A stretch of 64,000 nt of DNA from Xanthomonas hortorum pv. cynarae (GTDB lineage: Bacteria > Pseudomonadota > Gammaproteobacteria > Xanthomonadales > Xanthomonadaceae), in contig NZ_MDFM01000028.1 in the NCBI RefSeq assembly GCF_002939985.1, forward strand, positions 1 through 64,000. The letters are read 5' to 3'. Shown piece after piece: positions 54,300 to 63,408 of the stretch; position 1 is the stretch's first letter; each line of letters starts with the position of its first letter. A model generated the notes under the pieces. That model was not told where the DNA came from and searched no databases. It saw only the letters and a program-made list of their open reading frames with translations. Made by a program: the position numbers and the translations under genes.

Positions 54300-54470
54300 G
54301 TCTGCAACCTGCAGGCGCGACCGACGCAATGCCTGCGTCGGGAGGGCGGCGAATACAACACCCGTAAGGGGAATAAGCCCGCCGGCTACGTGCGGTTTCT
54401 AACCTCCCGACATCCCGTCGCCTGCGGGCGATGGTCTTTGGCTTATGGAGGTTGGTCATGCTTCGTGCAC
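54300..54470 (+). ncRNA. Structured leader upstream of symE-like gene
   Basis: GTCGGGAGG (54337-54345) pairs perfectly with CCTCCCGAC (54403-54411), enclosing about 57 nt with further small helices. An alternative hairpin GACGCA/TGCGTC (54323-54339) competes with the left arm, and TCGCC-TGCG-GGCGA follows near 54418-54432. Such mutually exclusive stems suggest a regulatory RNA or leader. In enteric bacteria symE is controlled by an overlapping antisense RNA (SymR); whether one exists here cannot be told. Inference. Confidence 0.45.
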
Positions 54471-54647
54471 CCCTGCGCTTGTCGGACGTGTCGGTCCGAT
54501 TCATTTCACCACATGGGCTGTTTGCAATGTCCGGGCAACGCCAGAGTGCCTTGCTACGTTTGGTGCCCCAGTGCGTATGCGTCCAGCATGATTCGAAGGA
54601 GGCACGCTAATGCGCCGCACTCCATCGAAGGCGACCTTAGCCAGTAA
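54390..54647 (+). CDS. Short Cys-rich open frame overlapping symE
   Basis: 85 residues from GTG 54390 (MRFLTSRHPVACGRWSLAYG), rich in Cys and His (CACRTC, LQCPGNARVPCYVW), overlapping the symE start by 38 nt in another frame. No Shine-Dalgarno sequence at the GTG and it runs through the structured leader. Possibly translated and coupled to symE, possibly only leader sequence. Low confidence. Confidence 0.25.
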   Translation: MRFLTSRHPVACGRWSLAYGGWSCFVHPCACRTCRSDSFHHMGCLQCPGNARVPCYVWCPSAYASSMIRRRHANAPHSIEGDLSQ

Positions 54648-55002
54648 GCCGAAGCGCGCTGCTAAGCCACCACAGAAAACCTTCGCCACCTGGACTTGTG
54701 TCGAGCCGCAGCGCAAACCGCTACCCACTGCCGAGGAACTCGCCAAGAGTACGCCCCCGCTGCCCGACGGCCCTGGCCGTCTGCTTGCCCCGCGTCGCGC
54801 ACGCAAGCCCAAGGCATGCACGGTGAGCTATACGCATTACGCGGGTGACTATGAGCATGGCGGCGATCAACGCGTGCCGCATCTGCGCTTGAGTGGGTTG
54901 TGGCTGGAGCAACTTGGTTTTGCGATCGGCAGCAAACTCAGTATCCGTGCGCGCGATGGCGAGCTGGTGATTGCACTACGTGACATGACGCCCGCCGAGT
55001 AA
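54610..55002 (+). CDS. symE: SymE-family type I toxin
   Basis: 130 residues. The C-terminal SymE domain has an AbrB-like fold: VPHLRLSGLWLEQLGFAIGS, then LSIRARDGELVIAL. The N-terminal ~75 residues are basic and Pro-rich (KPKRAAKPPQKTFATW), longer than E. coli SymE. Excellent ribosome-binding site AAGGAGG 8 nt before ATG 54610. SymE proteins bind nucleic acids and arrest growth when their antisense RNA is lost; in E. coli it is an SOS-induced toxin. The long structured leader upstream fits tight translational control. Confidence 0.85.
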   Translation: MRRTPSKATLASKPKRAAKPPQKTFATWTCVEPQRKPLPTAEELAKSTPPLPDGPGRLLAPRRARKPKACTVSYTHYAGDYEHGGDQRVPHLRLSGLWLEQLGFAIGSKLSIRARDGELVIALRDMTPAE

Positions 55003-55046
55003 GCAGTGCGCAGCATCGAACGACGCGATACGCCTTCGATGGGCTG

Positions 55047-55074
55047 GCAGGTCCGGCGGGATCTCTGGACCTGC
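55047..55074 (+). terminator. Hairpin after symE
   Basis: GCAGGTCC (55047-55054), 12-nt loop, GGACCTGC (55067-55074): perfect 8-bp stem 45 nt after the stop, followed by GTTCAT and an A-run. Likely transcript end. Confidence 0.6.
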
Positions 55075-55362
55075 GTTCATAAAAACAGAGGTTGCTAGAG
55101 GACAATCGATCCCCCGCTTAGGTGAGAGAGCTTGTGCAACAGCACGCGCTAGTGCTCAGGATCAAGACTGTAGTCAGGGCAAACCAACAAGGCAAACATG
55201 TCATAGACTCAGAGCATGCTCTCCAAGGCGACCATGGCGGACTCAACCACGCCGATCACTGGACAGGACGCATTTGCTTTCTTGGGCATGCGGGGCGATG
55301 CATAGGTACGTCGCTGCGCTTACTTCAACATACGCGTTAGACCTTTCACCAAGGAGAGCCAC
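55075..55362 (+). other. Gap between symE and the GvpU-like gene
   Basis: 288 bp. Only a short frame without a ribosome-binding site is present. It must contain the promoter of the next gene. Confidence 0.4.
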
Positions 55363-55821
55363 ATGACAGATCAAGACGACACTCAACCCAAGCTGGAAGA
55401 CGTCAAGCTGGCGTTCGATGGTCAGAGCCTGGATTGGTATCTGCAAAAGCTGGTCGCGACCGTCAACACTTCGAATGTGCAGTTCGGCATTACGCTGTTT
55501 GTTGAAGGCATCATTGTTTCAGGCCAGCTTGTCAGCGGGAAACAGTACTTCGAGGCATTTGCGCAGGAATTTTCTGCCGCCTATCCAGGCAACGCCGACG
55601 AAAAAGAAGATATTCGCCGCGCGTTTGCCAGCCACGCCAGTATCTACGACGCCGAAGAAGATGTTCAGCCGAGCAGCACGCCTCCGCAGTTCATTCACCT
55701 GATTGAATCGCGTTGCTTTTCACCCGGCGGCCAGCCCCTGCCCAGCAACCGTGGTGTGCTGTGGCGCGGCAAGGTGAATGCCGTTTCCGGCTTCACCCTG
55801 GGATCGCTGTCGGCGGATTAA
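55363..55821 (+). CDS. GvpU-like accessory protein
   Basis: 152 residues from ATG 55363 (AAGGAG upstream). Resembles the gas-vesicle accessory protein GvpU: FGITLFVEGIIVSGQLVSGKQYFEAF in the first half and FIHLIESRCFSPGG...VLWRGKVNAVSGFTLGSL at the end. No gas-vesicle structural genes are present, and xanthomonads are not known to make vesicles, so this is an orphan member with another, unknown role. Soluble, no signal peptide. Confidence 0.7.
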   Translation: MTDQDDTQPKLEDVKLAFDGQSLDWYLQKLVATVNTSNVQFGITLFVEGIIVSGQLVSGKQYFEAFAQEFSAAYPGNADEKEDIRRAFASHASIYDAEEDVQPSSTPPQFIHLIESRCFSPGGQPLPSNRGVLWRGKVNAVSGFTLGSLSAD

Positions 55822-55860
55822 GCCTGGCAAGCTCCGCTTTGGTGTGAGGTGCTCGTCATC

Positions 55861-56337
55861 TCACATTTTGTGCTGGCTGCCCGCATCGCGCGGTGGGGCG
55901 TTTTTCACGTAGCGGTCGAACCAGTCCAGCATCTCGGCGACCACGTCTTCGGTGGATTCGCGTGCGGTGTACCAATGCGGTTCGAACGGCAGCAACACCA
56001 GCCGCGCAGTGCCGCCGTTGCCACCGATCGCCTGGAACAATCGCAGTGCCTGGGTGGTTTCGGTCCCGGGGTTGGCGTCGTCCATGCCGTGCACGATCAA
56101 CAACGGCTCGTTGATCTCGGCGTGGAAGAACGTAGACGCCTGCGCATAGACCTCCGGTGCGGCCCAGAACGAACGGCGCTCGTTCTGGAATCCGAACGGC
56201 GTCAGCGTCTTGTTGTAGCTGCCGCTGGTACCTGCGCCAGCGCGGAACAGGTCGGTCTGTGCCAACAGGTTGGCCGTCATCAGCGCGCCATGGCTATGCC
56301 CGGTGACGCCGATACATTGGCGATCGACCGCCATCCC
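55861..56337 (-). pseudogene. C-terminal fragment of an S9 (prolyl oligopeptidase) peptidase
   Basis: The translation holds the catalytic part of an S9-family peptidase: nucleophile elbow VTGHSHGALMTANLLAQTDL, acid region LLIVHGMDDANPGTETTQA and the His near PFEPHWYTARES, ending KNAPPRDAGSQHKM. The N-terminal ~400-600 residues (propeller) are missing; upstream of about 56337 the homology stops abruptly and a LysR fragment in the opposite direction begins. Truncated, presumably non-functional. Confidence 0.85.
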
Positions 56338-56776
56338 GGTCGGCAGCGTGCGTCGCATGATCTGCGCCTCGCCCGGCTATCTGGCAGAGCACGGCACTGC
56401 ACAGCGGCCGGACGATTTGTTGCAGCACGCCACCATCTCCACCGCATCTTCCGAGCGTCCACCCAAATGGCCGTTTCGCATCGATGGCCGTGAGCATCTG
56501 GTGGATGTCGCCTCACGCCTCAATGTGACCTCGTTCAACGCCGCCATCATCGCCGCAGTGCAGGGCTGGGGATTGACGCAGGTGCCGTCTTACCAGATCC
56601 GCGAACACCTGCAGAGCGGCAAGCTCACGTGCATCCTCGACGCGTTCGAGATCGCACCAGAGCCGGTGCAAGTGGTCTACGTGGAAGGACGCCGGGGCTC
56701 ATCCAAGGTGCGCACGTTTGTCGATTATTGCGTGGATGCCCTGCGGCAGGATCTGGGTTTTTACGCTGGCGTTTGA
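56338..56776 (+). pseudogene. C-terminal fragment of a LysR-family regulator
   Basis: From about 56340 the plus strand reads RRMICASPGYLAEHGTAQRP, RIDGREHLVDVASRLNVTSF and GLTQVPSYQIREHLQSGKLT, the second half of a LysR effector domain of the kind regulating efflux genes. The DNA-binding half is missing and the frame runs back into the antisense of the S9 peptidase fragment. Both fragments meet at the same point, marking a deletion joint. Confidence 0.85.
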
Positions 56777-56869
56777 GCTGATGACTTGATCGAACCCTTG
56801 CTCTGGCGGCATAGCGTGGCGCGAGCTGCCTTCCATGCGATGAGCACTGCATCGTGCAATCACCAACAC

Positions 56870-58069
56870 TCAGGGCTGCAAACGATCGCCCCGCCCTGCC
56901 ACCAAGGACGATGCCAGCAGCAACACGCTGGCACCCCCGAACGTGGCACCAATGGAGACATGATCCAGCAGGACACCGCCTGCGGCGCCGCCCAGCATGA
57001 TGGAGAGCTGGATCGCGGCAACCATCAGGCCACCACCGCTTTCCGGCGCGTCCTTGACGCAACGGCTCAGCCAGGTGGACCACGCTACCGGTATCGCCGC
57101 GTTGAGCGTGCCCCAGGCGATCATCGCGATGGCCACCGCCCACAGCAGATGCCCGGCCAGCAACATGCCGAGGGTGGCCACGCCCAACGCGGCCGGCAGC
57201 ACGCTGAGCAGCGTGAACAGGCGCTTGGGCACCAGCGCGGTGGCGGCATAGGTCCCGACGAACCCGGCCAAACCCAGGCCAAGCAGCAACAACGACAGTT
57301 GCGACACATTGACCTGCGCAATGGTTTCCAGAAACGTGCGGAAATAGGTGAACGCAGAGAACGCGCCGGCAAACCCGAGCATCACCGCCAGCATGGCGCG
57401 CGCAACATAACGACGCTTCAACAAGGTGACGATACCGCTCAGCGAAGTGGCGCCTTGCGCTGGCATCGACGGCAGGCTGCGCCACTGCCAGACGATGGTG
57501 AGCGCAACCAGCGGCAGCATGCCCCAGAACACACCGCGCCAGCCGATGGTCGCACCCAGATAGCTGCCCAACGGCGCTGCGAATGCGGCAGCGACCGCGT
57601 TACCGATAAATATGATGCCCAAGGCCTTGGGTACCGCATGCTCGGGCATGATGCGCATCACCGTGGCGGTGGAGAGCGCCCAGAACCCACCGATGACGAC
57701 GCCGAGCAGCGCACGCGCGACCATCAACATGCCGAAGCTGTGCGCGTTGGCGATCAACAACAGCGACACCAACATCATCGTGGTCAGCGTGAGCAGCACA
57801 TGGCGCCGATTGAAGCGCGACGACAGCGGTGCGATCAGCAAGCTGGCGACCACGGCGAACAGGCCGGAGATCGAAATCGCCTGTCCGGCCATGCCAGCGC
57901 TTGCGTGCAGATCCGCAGCGATCGGCGTGAGCAGGCTGACCGGCATGAATTCGGAGGCGATCAACAACGCAACGCACAGCGACATCGAGCCGACTGCGCT
58001 CCAGGTCTGGCGTGTTGCTGCGGGTGCGGCGCGAGAGGATGTGTCTGTGGCGAGCGAACTGGTTGGCAT
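56870..58069 (-). CDS. nepI: NepI-type MFS exporter (purine ribonucleoside efflux)
   Basis: 399 residues from ATG 58069. Twelve membrane segments; WSAVGSMSLCVALLIASEFMPVSLLTPIA at TM1 and ARALLGVVIGGFWALSTATVMRIMP are close to NepI/YicM, which exports inosine and guanosine-type nucleosides in E. coli. Lying between the two halves of a purine breakdown cluster, a purine-related substrate would make sense, but neighbouring genes are unrelated. The LysR gene upstream on the same strand may control it. Confidence 0.83.
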   Translation of the reverse strand: MPTSSLATDTSSRAAPAATRQTWSAVGSMSLCVALLIASEFMPVSLLTPIAADLHASAGMAGQAISISGLFAVVASLLIAPLSSRFNRRHVLLTLTTMMLVSLLLIANAHSFGMLMVARALLGVVIGGFWALSTATVMRIMPEHAVPKALGIIFIGNAVAAAFAAPLGSYLGATIGWRGVFWGMLPLVALTIVWQWRSLPSMPAQGATSLSGIVTLLKRRYVARAMLAVMLGFAGAFSAFTYFRTFLETIAQVNVSQLSLLLLGLGLAGFVGTYAATALVPKRLFTLLSVLPAALGVATLGMLLAGHLLWAVAIAMIAWGTLNAAIPVAWSTWLSRCVKDAPESGGGLMVAAIQLSIMLGGAAGGVLLDHVSIGATFGGASVLLLASSLVAGRGDRLQP

Positions 58070-58388
58070 GTGGGGGCCTTGCGCGAAGAGTGGATGCGGT
58101 AAGAACGCCAAGCCGCAAGCGCGCGATGTAGCGCCGCTCGAGAGCGAACCTGGCGTTCGAGAGGGATGCGCTGCAGACAGCGATGCGACGCATCGACCTG
58201 CCACTGCAACGACGCACGACGGGCGCAATGCAGCAACGAATGCTGCGGCTCGGGCGTGCGCGTGTCTGGAGGTGCTGCAGCTTACGCAGGCAGCGGGCGG
58301 CGATAAAGATGGCTGATCCGCACGGGCTTATGAAGCCCGCTCATCAACGGCACGTTTGCGTCGAACGCCTGTCCAAGGCGCGCATCTA
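58070..58388. other. Gap between nepI and the LysR gene, no supported gene
   Basis: 319 bp, both neighbours on the minus strand. No gene recognised. Probably holds the nepI promoter. Confidence 0.4.
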
Positions 58389-59282
58389 TCAGCCTTTGTA
58401 GCGCAACGCATCGACCACCAGGTTGAACGCTGGCGACGAATGCCGGCGACTGGGATAGAACGCGTGCAAGCCCGGCCAGGTCGGCGACCAATCCTTCATC
58501 ACCCAGCGCAGGCGCCCGGCCTTGAGATGCGGGCGCGCCAGATTTTCCTGCACGAACGCAATGCCGAAGCCGTCCACCGCCGCGTCCAATGCTTCGTAGG
58601 TGCCGTTGAAGGTGAGCTGGCCCTCAACACGCACGATGACCTCGCGGCCGTCTTTTTCCAGTTCCCAGGCGTAGATGCCGCCGGCGGTTTTCATGCGCAG
58701 ATTGATGCAGCTGTGCGCGGTGAGATCCTGTGGCGTCTTGGGGATGGGCCGACGCGCGAGATAGGACGGTGCCGCGACGATCGCCATGCGCATGTCCGGC
58801 GCGATGCGCGCGGCGATCATGTCTTTTTCGACTTGGTCGCCCAGGCGCACGCCCAGGTCGTAGCGGTCGGCCACGATGTCGGTCAGACCGTTGTCGACCA
58901 CGATCTCGACCTTGATGTCCGGGTATTGACGCAGCAGCTTGGACAACTTGGGCCACAGGATCGCGCGCGCGGCGTAGTCGGTGGCGGTGATGCGCACCGT
59001 GCCTGCGGGCGTGTCGCGCATTTCGCTGAGTGCGGACAGCGCCTCTTCGATTTCTGCAAAGCGCGGCGCCACCGTCTGGATCAGGCGCTCGCCGGCTTCG
59101 GTCGGTGCCACGCTGCGCGTGGTGCGGGTCAGTAACCGCAGCCCGAGGCTGGCTTCCAGCCCACGAATGGTGTGACTCAGCGCCGATTGCGAGACACCCA
59201 GCTTGGCTGCAGCACGCGTGAAGCTGCCCTCGCGAACGATGGCGATCAGCGCCAGCAGGTCCTTGAAACTGTCGCGGGCCAT
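58389..59282 (-). CDS. LysR-family regulator (CrgA/AaeR-like subgroup)
   Basis: 297 residues from ATG 59282 (MARDSFKDLLALIAIVREGS). Helix-turn-helix SFTRAAAKLGVSQSALSHTI, linker LLTRTTRSVAPTEAGERL, effector domain VRITATDYAARAIL and VDGFGIAFVQENLARPHLKAG. This subgroup usually regulates a nearby oxidoreductase or transporter; nepI downstream is the candidate target. Intact. Confidence 0.88.
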   Translation of the reverse strand: MARDSFKDLLALIAIVREGSFTRAAAKLGVSQSALSHTIRGLEASLGLRLLTRTTRSVAPTEAGERLIQTVAPRFAEIEEALSALSEMRDTPAGTVRITATDYAARAILWPKLSKLLRQYPDIKVEIVVDNGLTDIVADRYDLGVRLGDQVEKDMIAARIAPDMRMAIVAAPSYLARRPIPKTPQDLTAHSCINLRMKTAGGIYAWELEKDGREVIVRVEGQLTFNGTYEALDAAVDGFGIAFVQENLARPHLKAGRLRWVMKDWSPTWPGLHAFYPSRRHSSPAFNLVVDALRYKG

Positions 59283-59452
59283 TGGTGAATCCGATTCATG
59301 GAATGTAGGCGACTGTAGCAGCCGTTCGGATGCGAGGCGGTGGCGCTTCTGCCCCTTTTCCTTCGGGGCACCAATGCACGGCTTGCGCAGCAATGGCGCG
59401 CGTGCATTGGTGCGCCCGCGCCGCAAGCCAGGGCCGGGCCGGGGCGCGGATT

Positions 59453-59477
59453 GGGGATTGGGGATTGGGGATTGGGG
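59453..59477 (+). repeat. Tandem heptamer forming a perfect G-quadruplex motif
   Basis: Four runs of GGGG separated by ATT (59453-59456, 59460-59463, 59467-59470, 59474-59477). It is a 7-bp tandem repeat able to change copy number by slippage and, on the plus strand, able to fold as a three-base-loop G-quadruplex. It lies about 170 bp upstream of the LysR start codon (minus strand) and 520 bp before the next gene. Confidence 0.85.
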
Positions 59478-59567
59478 TGACGGTACGTGGCGACGCAAGC
59501 GATGCGTCACGTCTGAAGGCGCGTGGCGACGCGTTTGTCATTGCGAGACTGGCTGCTCTCTGCGGCG

Positions 59568-59733
59568 CACCCTCATCCGCCCCTATGGGCACTTTCTTCC
59601 GTCAGGAGAGGTGATACCAGAGCCCCTCTCCTGCGGGAGAGGGGTTGGGGTGAGGGTACGGCCGCCCAGCATTCTCGACGCTGCCGTACCCTCATCCGCC
59701 CCTTCGGGGCACCTTCTCCCGATGGGAGAAGGA
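59568..59733. repeat. Cluster of three dispersed palindromic elements
   Basis: Units at 59568-59610 (CACCCTCATCCGCCCC ...), 59621-59661 (CCCCTCTCCTGCGGGAGAGG and GAGGGTACGG) and 59684-59733 (GCCGTACCCTCATCCGCCCC and CTTCTCCCGATGGGAGAAGG). Same family as those at 38519 and 46231. They fill the gap upstream of the second half of the purine cluster. Confidence 0.85.
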
Positions 59734-60000
59734 ACAAAACGCAGCCGCCACCGCCCGTCGCATTTTTTGCAACGCCTGACCCTAAAAAAACCGCTTTGGG
59801 GTGACGGGGGCGGTTCGTATAGTCGGATTGGACGGCTGCCGCCCGCTGCGCACGCCCGATCGCCACGGCTGCGCAGAGCAATGAATCGCTCAACGTCGCC
59901 TTGCCCACTTCCCCACCGCCTGCGGAGGCTTTATGCATCAGCACCTGTCGCATCCCAGGCCACGCAGCACCTATGCGGCAACACGCTTGCACCGCGCCGC

Positions 60001-61275
60001 ATGCTGAGCGCTCCAATCACCGCAGCAACCGACCATTGCTCCGGCGCACGCGCGGTGGCGCGCTGCGATGCACTGGGCGTCGCACCGTACAGCGACACAC
60101 CCGGCGGCCTGTTCCGCGCCTGGCTCAGTCCGGCGCATCGCGCGACCACCGCGCAGGTGAGCGAATGGATGCGCCAGGCCGGCATGCAGGTGCGACTGGA
60201 CGCAGCGGCCAATCTGATCGGCCGCTACGACGGCGCACATGCAGATGCACCGGCGCTGCTGATCGGCAGCCATCTGGACAGCGTGCGCGATGCCGGCCGC
60301 TACGACGGCCCGCTCGGCATCCTGCTCGGCATCGAATGCGTGGCCGCGCTGCATGCACAGGGTCGGCGCCTGCCGTTTGCGATCGAAGTCATCGCCTTCG
60401 GTGACGAAGAAGGTTCGCGTTTCCCGGCATCGATGTTCTGCAGCCGCGCCGTAGCCGGCACACTGGATCCGGCCACACTGGCCGTGGTCGATGCCGACGG
60501 CGTCGAGGTGGCGGCGGCACTGACCAACTGGGGCCTGGATATCGCAGCGATCGGCCACGCCGCACGCGCCCCGGGCAGCGTGCTGGCCTATCTGGAAACG
60601 CATATCGAACAAGGCCCGGTGCTGGAAGCCGAAGGCCTGCCGGTCGGCATCGTCACCGCCATTGCCGCGCAACGACGCTTCGCCCTGCGCTTCGACGGCC
60701 GCGCCGGCCATGCCGGCACCACCACGATGGGCTTGCGCCGCGACGCGTTGAGCGCAGCGGCCGACGCACTCCTGGCGATCGAGCGCATCGCCCGCGCCGG
60801 CAGCGACGATCTGGTCGCCACCGTCGGCAAGCTGCAGGTCGCACCCGGCGCCACCAATGTGGTGCCGGGCCGGGTGGACTGCACGCTGGACGTGCGCGCC
60901 GGCGACGATGCCAGCCGCGATGCGGCGGTGCTACAGATCGAACACGCACTCGCACGAATCAGCGCAAGCCGCAACATCGCCATCGCCATCGACCCGTTGC
61001 AGACACTCGCCGCCAGCCCCTGCGCACCGGCCTTGATCGCACGTCTGCAACACGCAGTCGCCGCGCAAGGCATCGCGCCGCGCCAACTGGTCTCCGGCGC
61101 CGGCCACGATGCAATGGTGATGGCCGCGCTGTGCCCTACCGCGATGCTGTTCGTGCGCTGCGCCGGCGGCATCAGCCATCATCCGGACGAACACGTCGCC
61201 CCGGCCGATGCCGAGGTTGCCTTGGCGGTCATGCGCCACTTCATCGAACACCTGGGAGATCCCCTTGTCACCTGA
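60001..61275 (+). CDS. hpxK: Allantoate amidohydrolase (AllC/HpxK, M20 family)
   Basis: 424 residues from ATG 60001. Metal ligands and motifs of the Zn-dependent amidase/hydantoinase-carbamoylase group: LLIGSHLDSVRDAGRYDGPLG, VIAFGDEEGSRFP, YLETHIEQGPVLEAEG, GRAGHAGTTTMGLRRDAL and the late His in GISHHPDEHV. It converts allantoate to ureidoglycine plus CO2 and NH3; the next gene uses ureidoglycine, which fixes the specificity. Its end overlaps the start of the next gene by 11 nt. First gene of the second hpx half-cluster. Confidence 0.88.
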   Translation: MLSAPITAATDHCSGARAVARCDALGVAPYSDTPGGLFRAWLSPAHRATTAQVSEWMRQAGMQVRLDAAANLIGRYDGAHADAPALLIGSHLDSVRDAGRYDGPLGILLGIECVAALHAQGRRLPFAIEVIAFGDEEGSRFPASMFCSRAVAGTLDPATLAVVDADGVEVAAALTNWGLDIAAIGHAARAPGSVLAYLETHIEQGPVLEAEGLPVGIVTAIAAQRRFALRFDGRAGHAGTTTMGLRRDALSAAADALLAIERIARAGSDDLVATVGKLQVAPGATNVVPGRVDCTLDVRAGDDASRDAAVLQIEHALARISASRNIAIAIDPLQTLAASPCAPALIARLQHAVAAQGIAPRQLVSGAGHDAMVMAALCPTAMLFVRCAGGISHHPDEHVAPADAEVALAVMRHFIEHLGDPLVT

Positions 61276-62521
61276 TCTGCGTCACCTGCACACCTTCGGC
61301 GAACTCGATCCCCCGCAGCGGCTGTTGATGGGTCCGGGCCCGGTCAATGCGCATCCGCGCGTGCTGCGCGCGATGGCGGCCGATCTGCTCGGCCAGTTCG
61401 ACCCGGAAATGACCACCTACATGAACGAGGTGATGGCGCTGTACCGGCCGCTGTTCGGCACCGAGAATCGCTGGACGTTTCTGGTCGATGGCACTGCGCG
61501 CGCCGGTATCGAGGCTGCCTTGGTCTCGCTGGTCACCCCGGGCGACCGCGTGCTGGTCATCAACTTCGGGCGCTTCGGCTTGCTGCTCACCGAAATCCTG
61601 GGCCGGCTCGGCGCCGAGGTGCATACGGTGGATGCGCCCTGGGGCGAGGTAGTGCCGCTGAGCGCGATTGCCGAAGCGATCGAGCGCGTGGCACCCAAGC
61701 TGGTGGCCACCGTGCACGGCGACACCTCCACCACGATGGCGCAGCCGCTCGATGGCCTCGGCGCGCTGTGCCGGGCGGCCGGCGCGCTGAGTTACGTGGA
61801 TGCCACCGCCACCATCGGCGGGATGGAGATCGCCAGCGATCGCTGGGACGTGGACGTGGTGACCGGCGGCCTGCAGAAATGCCTGGGCGGGCCGTCCGGC
61901 TCGGCACCGATCACCGTGTCCAGCGCGGCGGCCGAAGCGATCTTCGCGCGCCGCCACGTCGAACGCGGCATCGTGCGCGAGGACATCGTCAACGGCAGCG
62001 GGCCACGCATCGCCTCGAATTATTTCGATCTGGCGATGATCATGGATTATTGGTCCGACAAACGCCTCAACCACCACACCGAAGCCACCACCATGCTCTA
62101 CGGCGCCCGCGAATGCGCGCGCGTGGCCCTGCAGGAAGGATTGGATGCACGCTTCGCCCGCCATGCTGCAGCCGGGCGCGCGGTAAGTGCCGGCATCCGC
62201 GCGTTAGGACTCGAAGTGTTCGGCGACGATGCGCACCGCATGACCAATGTCACCGGCGTGGTGATTCCGCCAGGCATCGACAGCGATGCGGTGCGGCGAC
62301 GCATGCGCGAGGATTTCGAGATCGAGATCGGCACCGCGTTCGGGCCGTTGCAGGGCAGGATCTGGCGCATCGGCGCGATGGGCTACAACGCGATGAAGCA
62401 CAAGGTTTTGATTACTTTGGCCGCGCTGGAAGCCGTGTTGCGCGCCGAAGGTTACGCGTGCACGCCAGGGCTGGCGGTGGAAGCCGCGCTGGCGGCCTGG
62501 CATGCGGAGCCGCATGCATGA
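61265..62521 (+). CDS. (S)-ureidoglycine-glyoxylate aminotransferase (PucG/HpxJ)
   Basis: 418 residues from TTG 61265, which has GGGAGA at 61255-61260; ATG alternatives lie inside hpxK or too far in. Fold-type I class V aminotransferase of the AGXT/PucG group: LLMGPGPVNAHPRVLRAM at the N-terminus, WTFLVDGTARAGIEAAL, and the PLP lysine in VVTGGLQKCLGGPSG. It transfers the amino group of ureidoglycine to glyoxylate, giving oxalurate and glycine, hence the oxalurate/oxamate branch encoded at 46-49 kb. The stop overlaps the next start (ATGA). Confidence 0.87.
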   Translation: MSPDLRHLHTFGELDPPQRLLMGPGPVNAHPRVLRAMAADLLGQFDPEMTTYMNEVMALYRPLFGTENRWTFLVDGTARAGIEAALVSLVTPGDRVLVINFGRFGLLLTEILGRLGAEVHTVDAPWGEVVPLSAIAEAIERVAPKLVATVHGDTSTTMAQPLDGLGALCRAAGALSYVDATATIGGMEIASDRWDVDVVTGGLQKCLGGPSGSAPITVSSAAAEAIFARRHVERGIVREDIVNGSGPRIASNYFDLAMIMDYWSDKRLNHHTEATTMLYGARECARVALQEGLDARFARHAAAGRAVSAGIRALGLEVFGDDAHRMTNVTGVVIPPGIDSDAVRRRMREDFEIEIGTAFGPLQGRIWRIGAMGYNAMKHKVLITLAALEAVLRAEGYACTPGLAVEAALAAWHAEPHA

Positions 62522-63408
62522 GCACACCGCGCGACCTGGTCGGCTATGGCGCCACCCCACCTGCGGCGCAGTGGCCCGGTGGCGCGCGCATCGCGGTGCA
62601 GTTCGTCATCAACTACGAAGAGGGCGCAGAGAACTGCGTGCTCAACGGCGATGCCGGCTCGGAAGCGTTTCTGTCGGAAATGGTCGGCACGCAATCGCAA
62701 CCCGGCGCGCGCGCCATGGCGATGGAAAGCCTGTACGAATACGGCAGCCGCGCCGGCTTCTGGCGGCTGCATCGGCTGTTCACCGCGCGCAACGTGCCGG
62801 TGACCGTGTTCGGCGTTGCGCAGGCATTGGCCTCCAATCCCGAGGCAGTCGCCGCGATGCGTGCGGCAGACTGGGAAATCGCCAGCCACGGGCTGCGCTG
62901 GATCGATTATCAGCACATGGATGAGGCCGCCGAGCGCGCGCATATCGCCGAGGCCATCGCCGTGCATACCCGTGTCACCGGCAGCCGCCCGCTGGGCTGG
63001 TACCAGGGCCGCACCAGCCCCAATACTTCGCGGCTGGTGGCCGAAGAAGGCGGCTTTGTCTACGACGCCGACAGCTATGCCGACGATGTGCCGTATTACG
63101 ATCGTCAACATGGCCGTGCGCAGTTGATCGTGCCGTACACGCTGGATGCCAACGACATGAAGTTCGTCGCCTACAACGGCTTTGCCGATGGCGAGCCGTT
63201 CTTCCGCTATCTGCGCGACAGCTTCGAGCAGCTGCGCAGCGAAGGCGGGCGCATGCTGTCGATCGGCCTGCACGGGCGCATCGTCGGCAAGCCCGCACGT
63301 GCGGCCGCACTGGCGCGCTTTGTCGATCACGTGCTGGCCAGCGGCGATGCGTGGGTGGCGCGCCGCATCGACATCGCACGCCACTGGCTGCAGGTAAACC
63401 CGACATGA
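62518..63408 (+). CDS. puuE: Allantoinase PuuE (polysaccharide-deacetylase fold)
   Basis: 296 residues from ATG 62518. Metal-independent allantoinase of the PuuE family, with the NodB-like barrel: WPGGARIAVQFVINYEEGAE, LSEMVGTQSQPGARAMAMES, EIASHGLRWIDYQHM, GWYQGRTSPNTSRL and the late LHGRIVGKPAR. It hydrolyses allantoin to allantoate, one step before HpxK. ATGA overlaps on both ends show tight operon organisation. Confidence 0.92.
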   Translation: MSTPRDLVGYGATPPAAQWPGGARIAVQFVINYEEGAENCVLNGDAGSEAFLSEMVGTQSQPGARAMAMESLYEYGSRAGFWRLHRLFTARNVPVTVFGVAQALASNPEAVAAMRAADWEIASHGLRWIDYQHMDEAAERAHIAEAIAVHTRVTGSRPLGWYQGRTSPNTSRLVAEEGGFVYDADSYADDVPYYDRQHGRAQLIVPYTLDANDMKFVAYNGFADGEPFFRYLRDSFEQLRSEGGRMLSIGLHGRIVGKPARAAALARFVDHVLASGDAWVARRIDIARHWLQVNPT

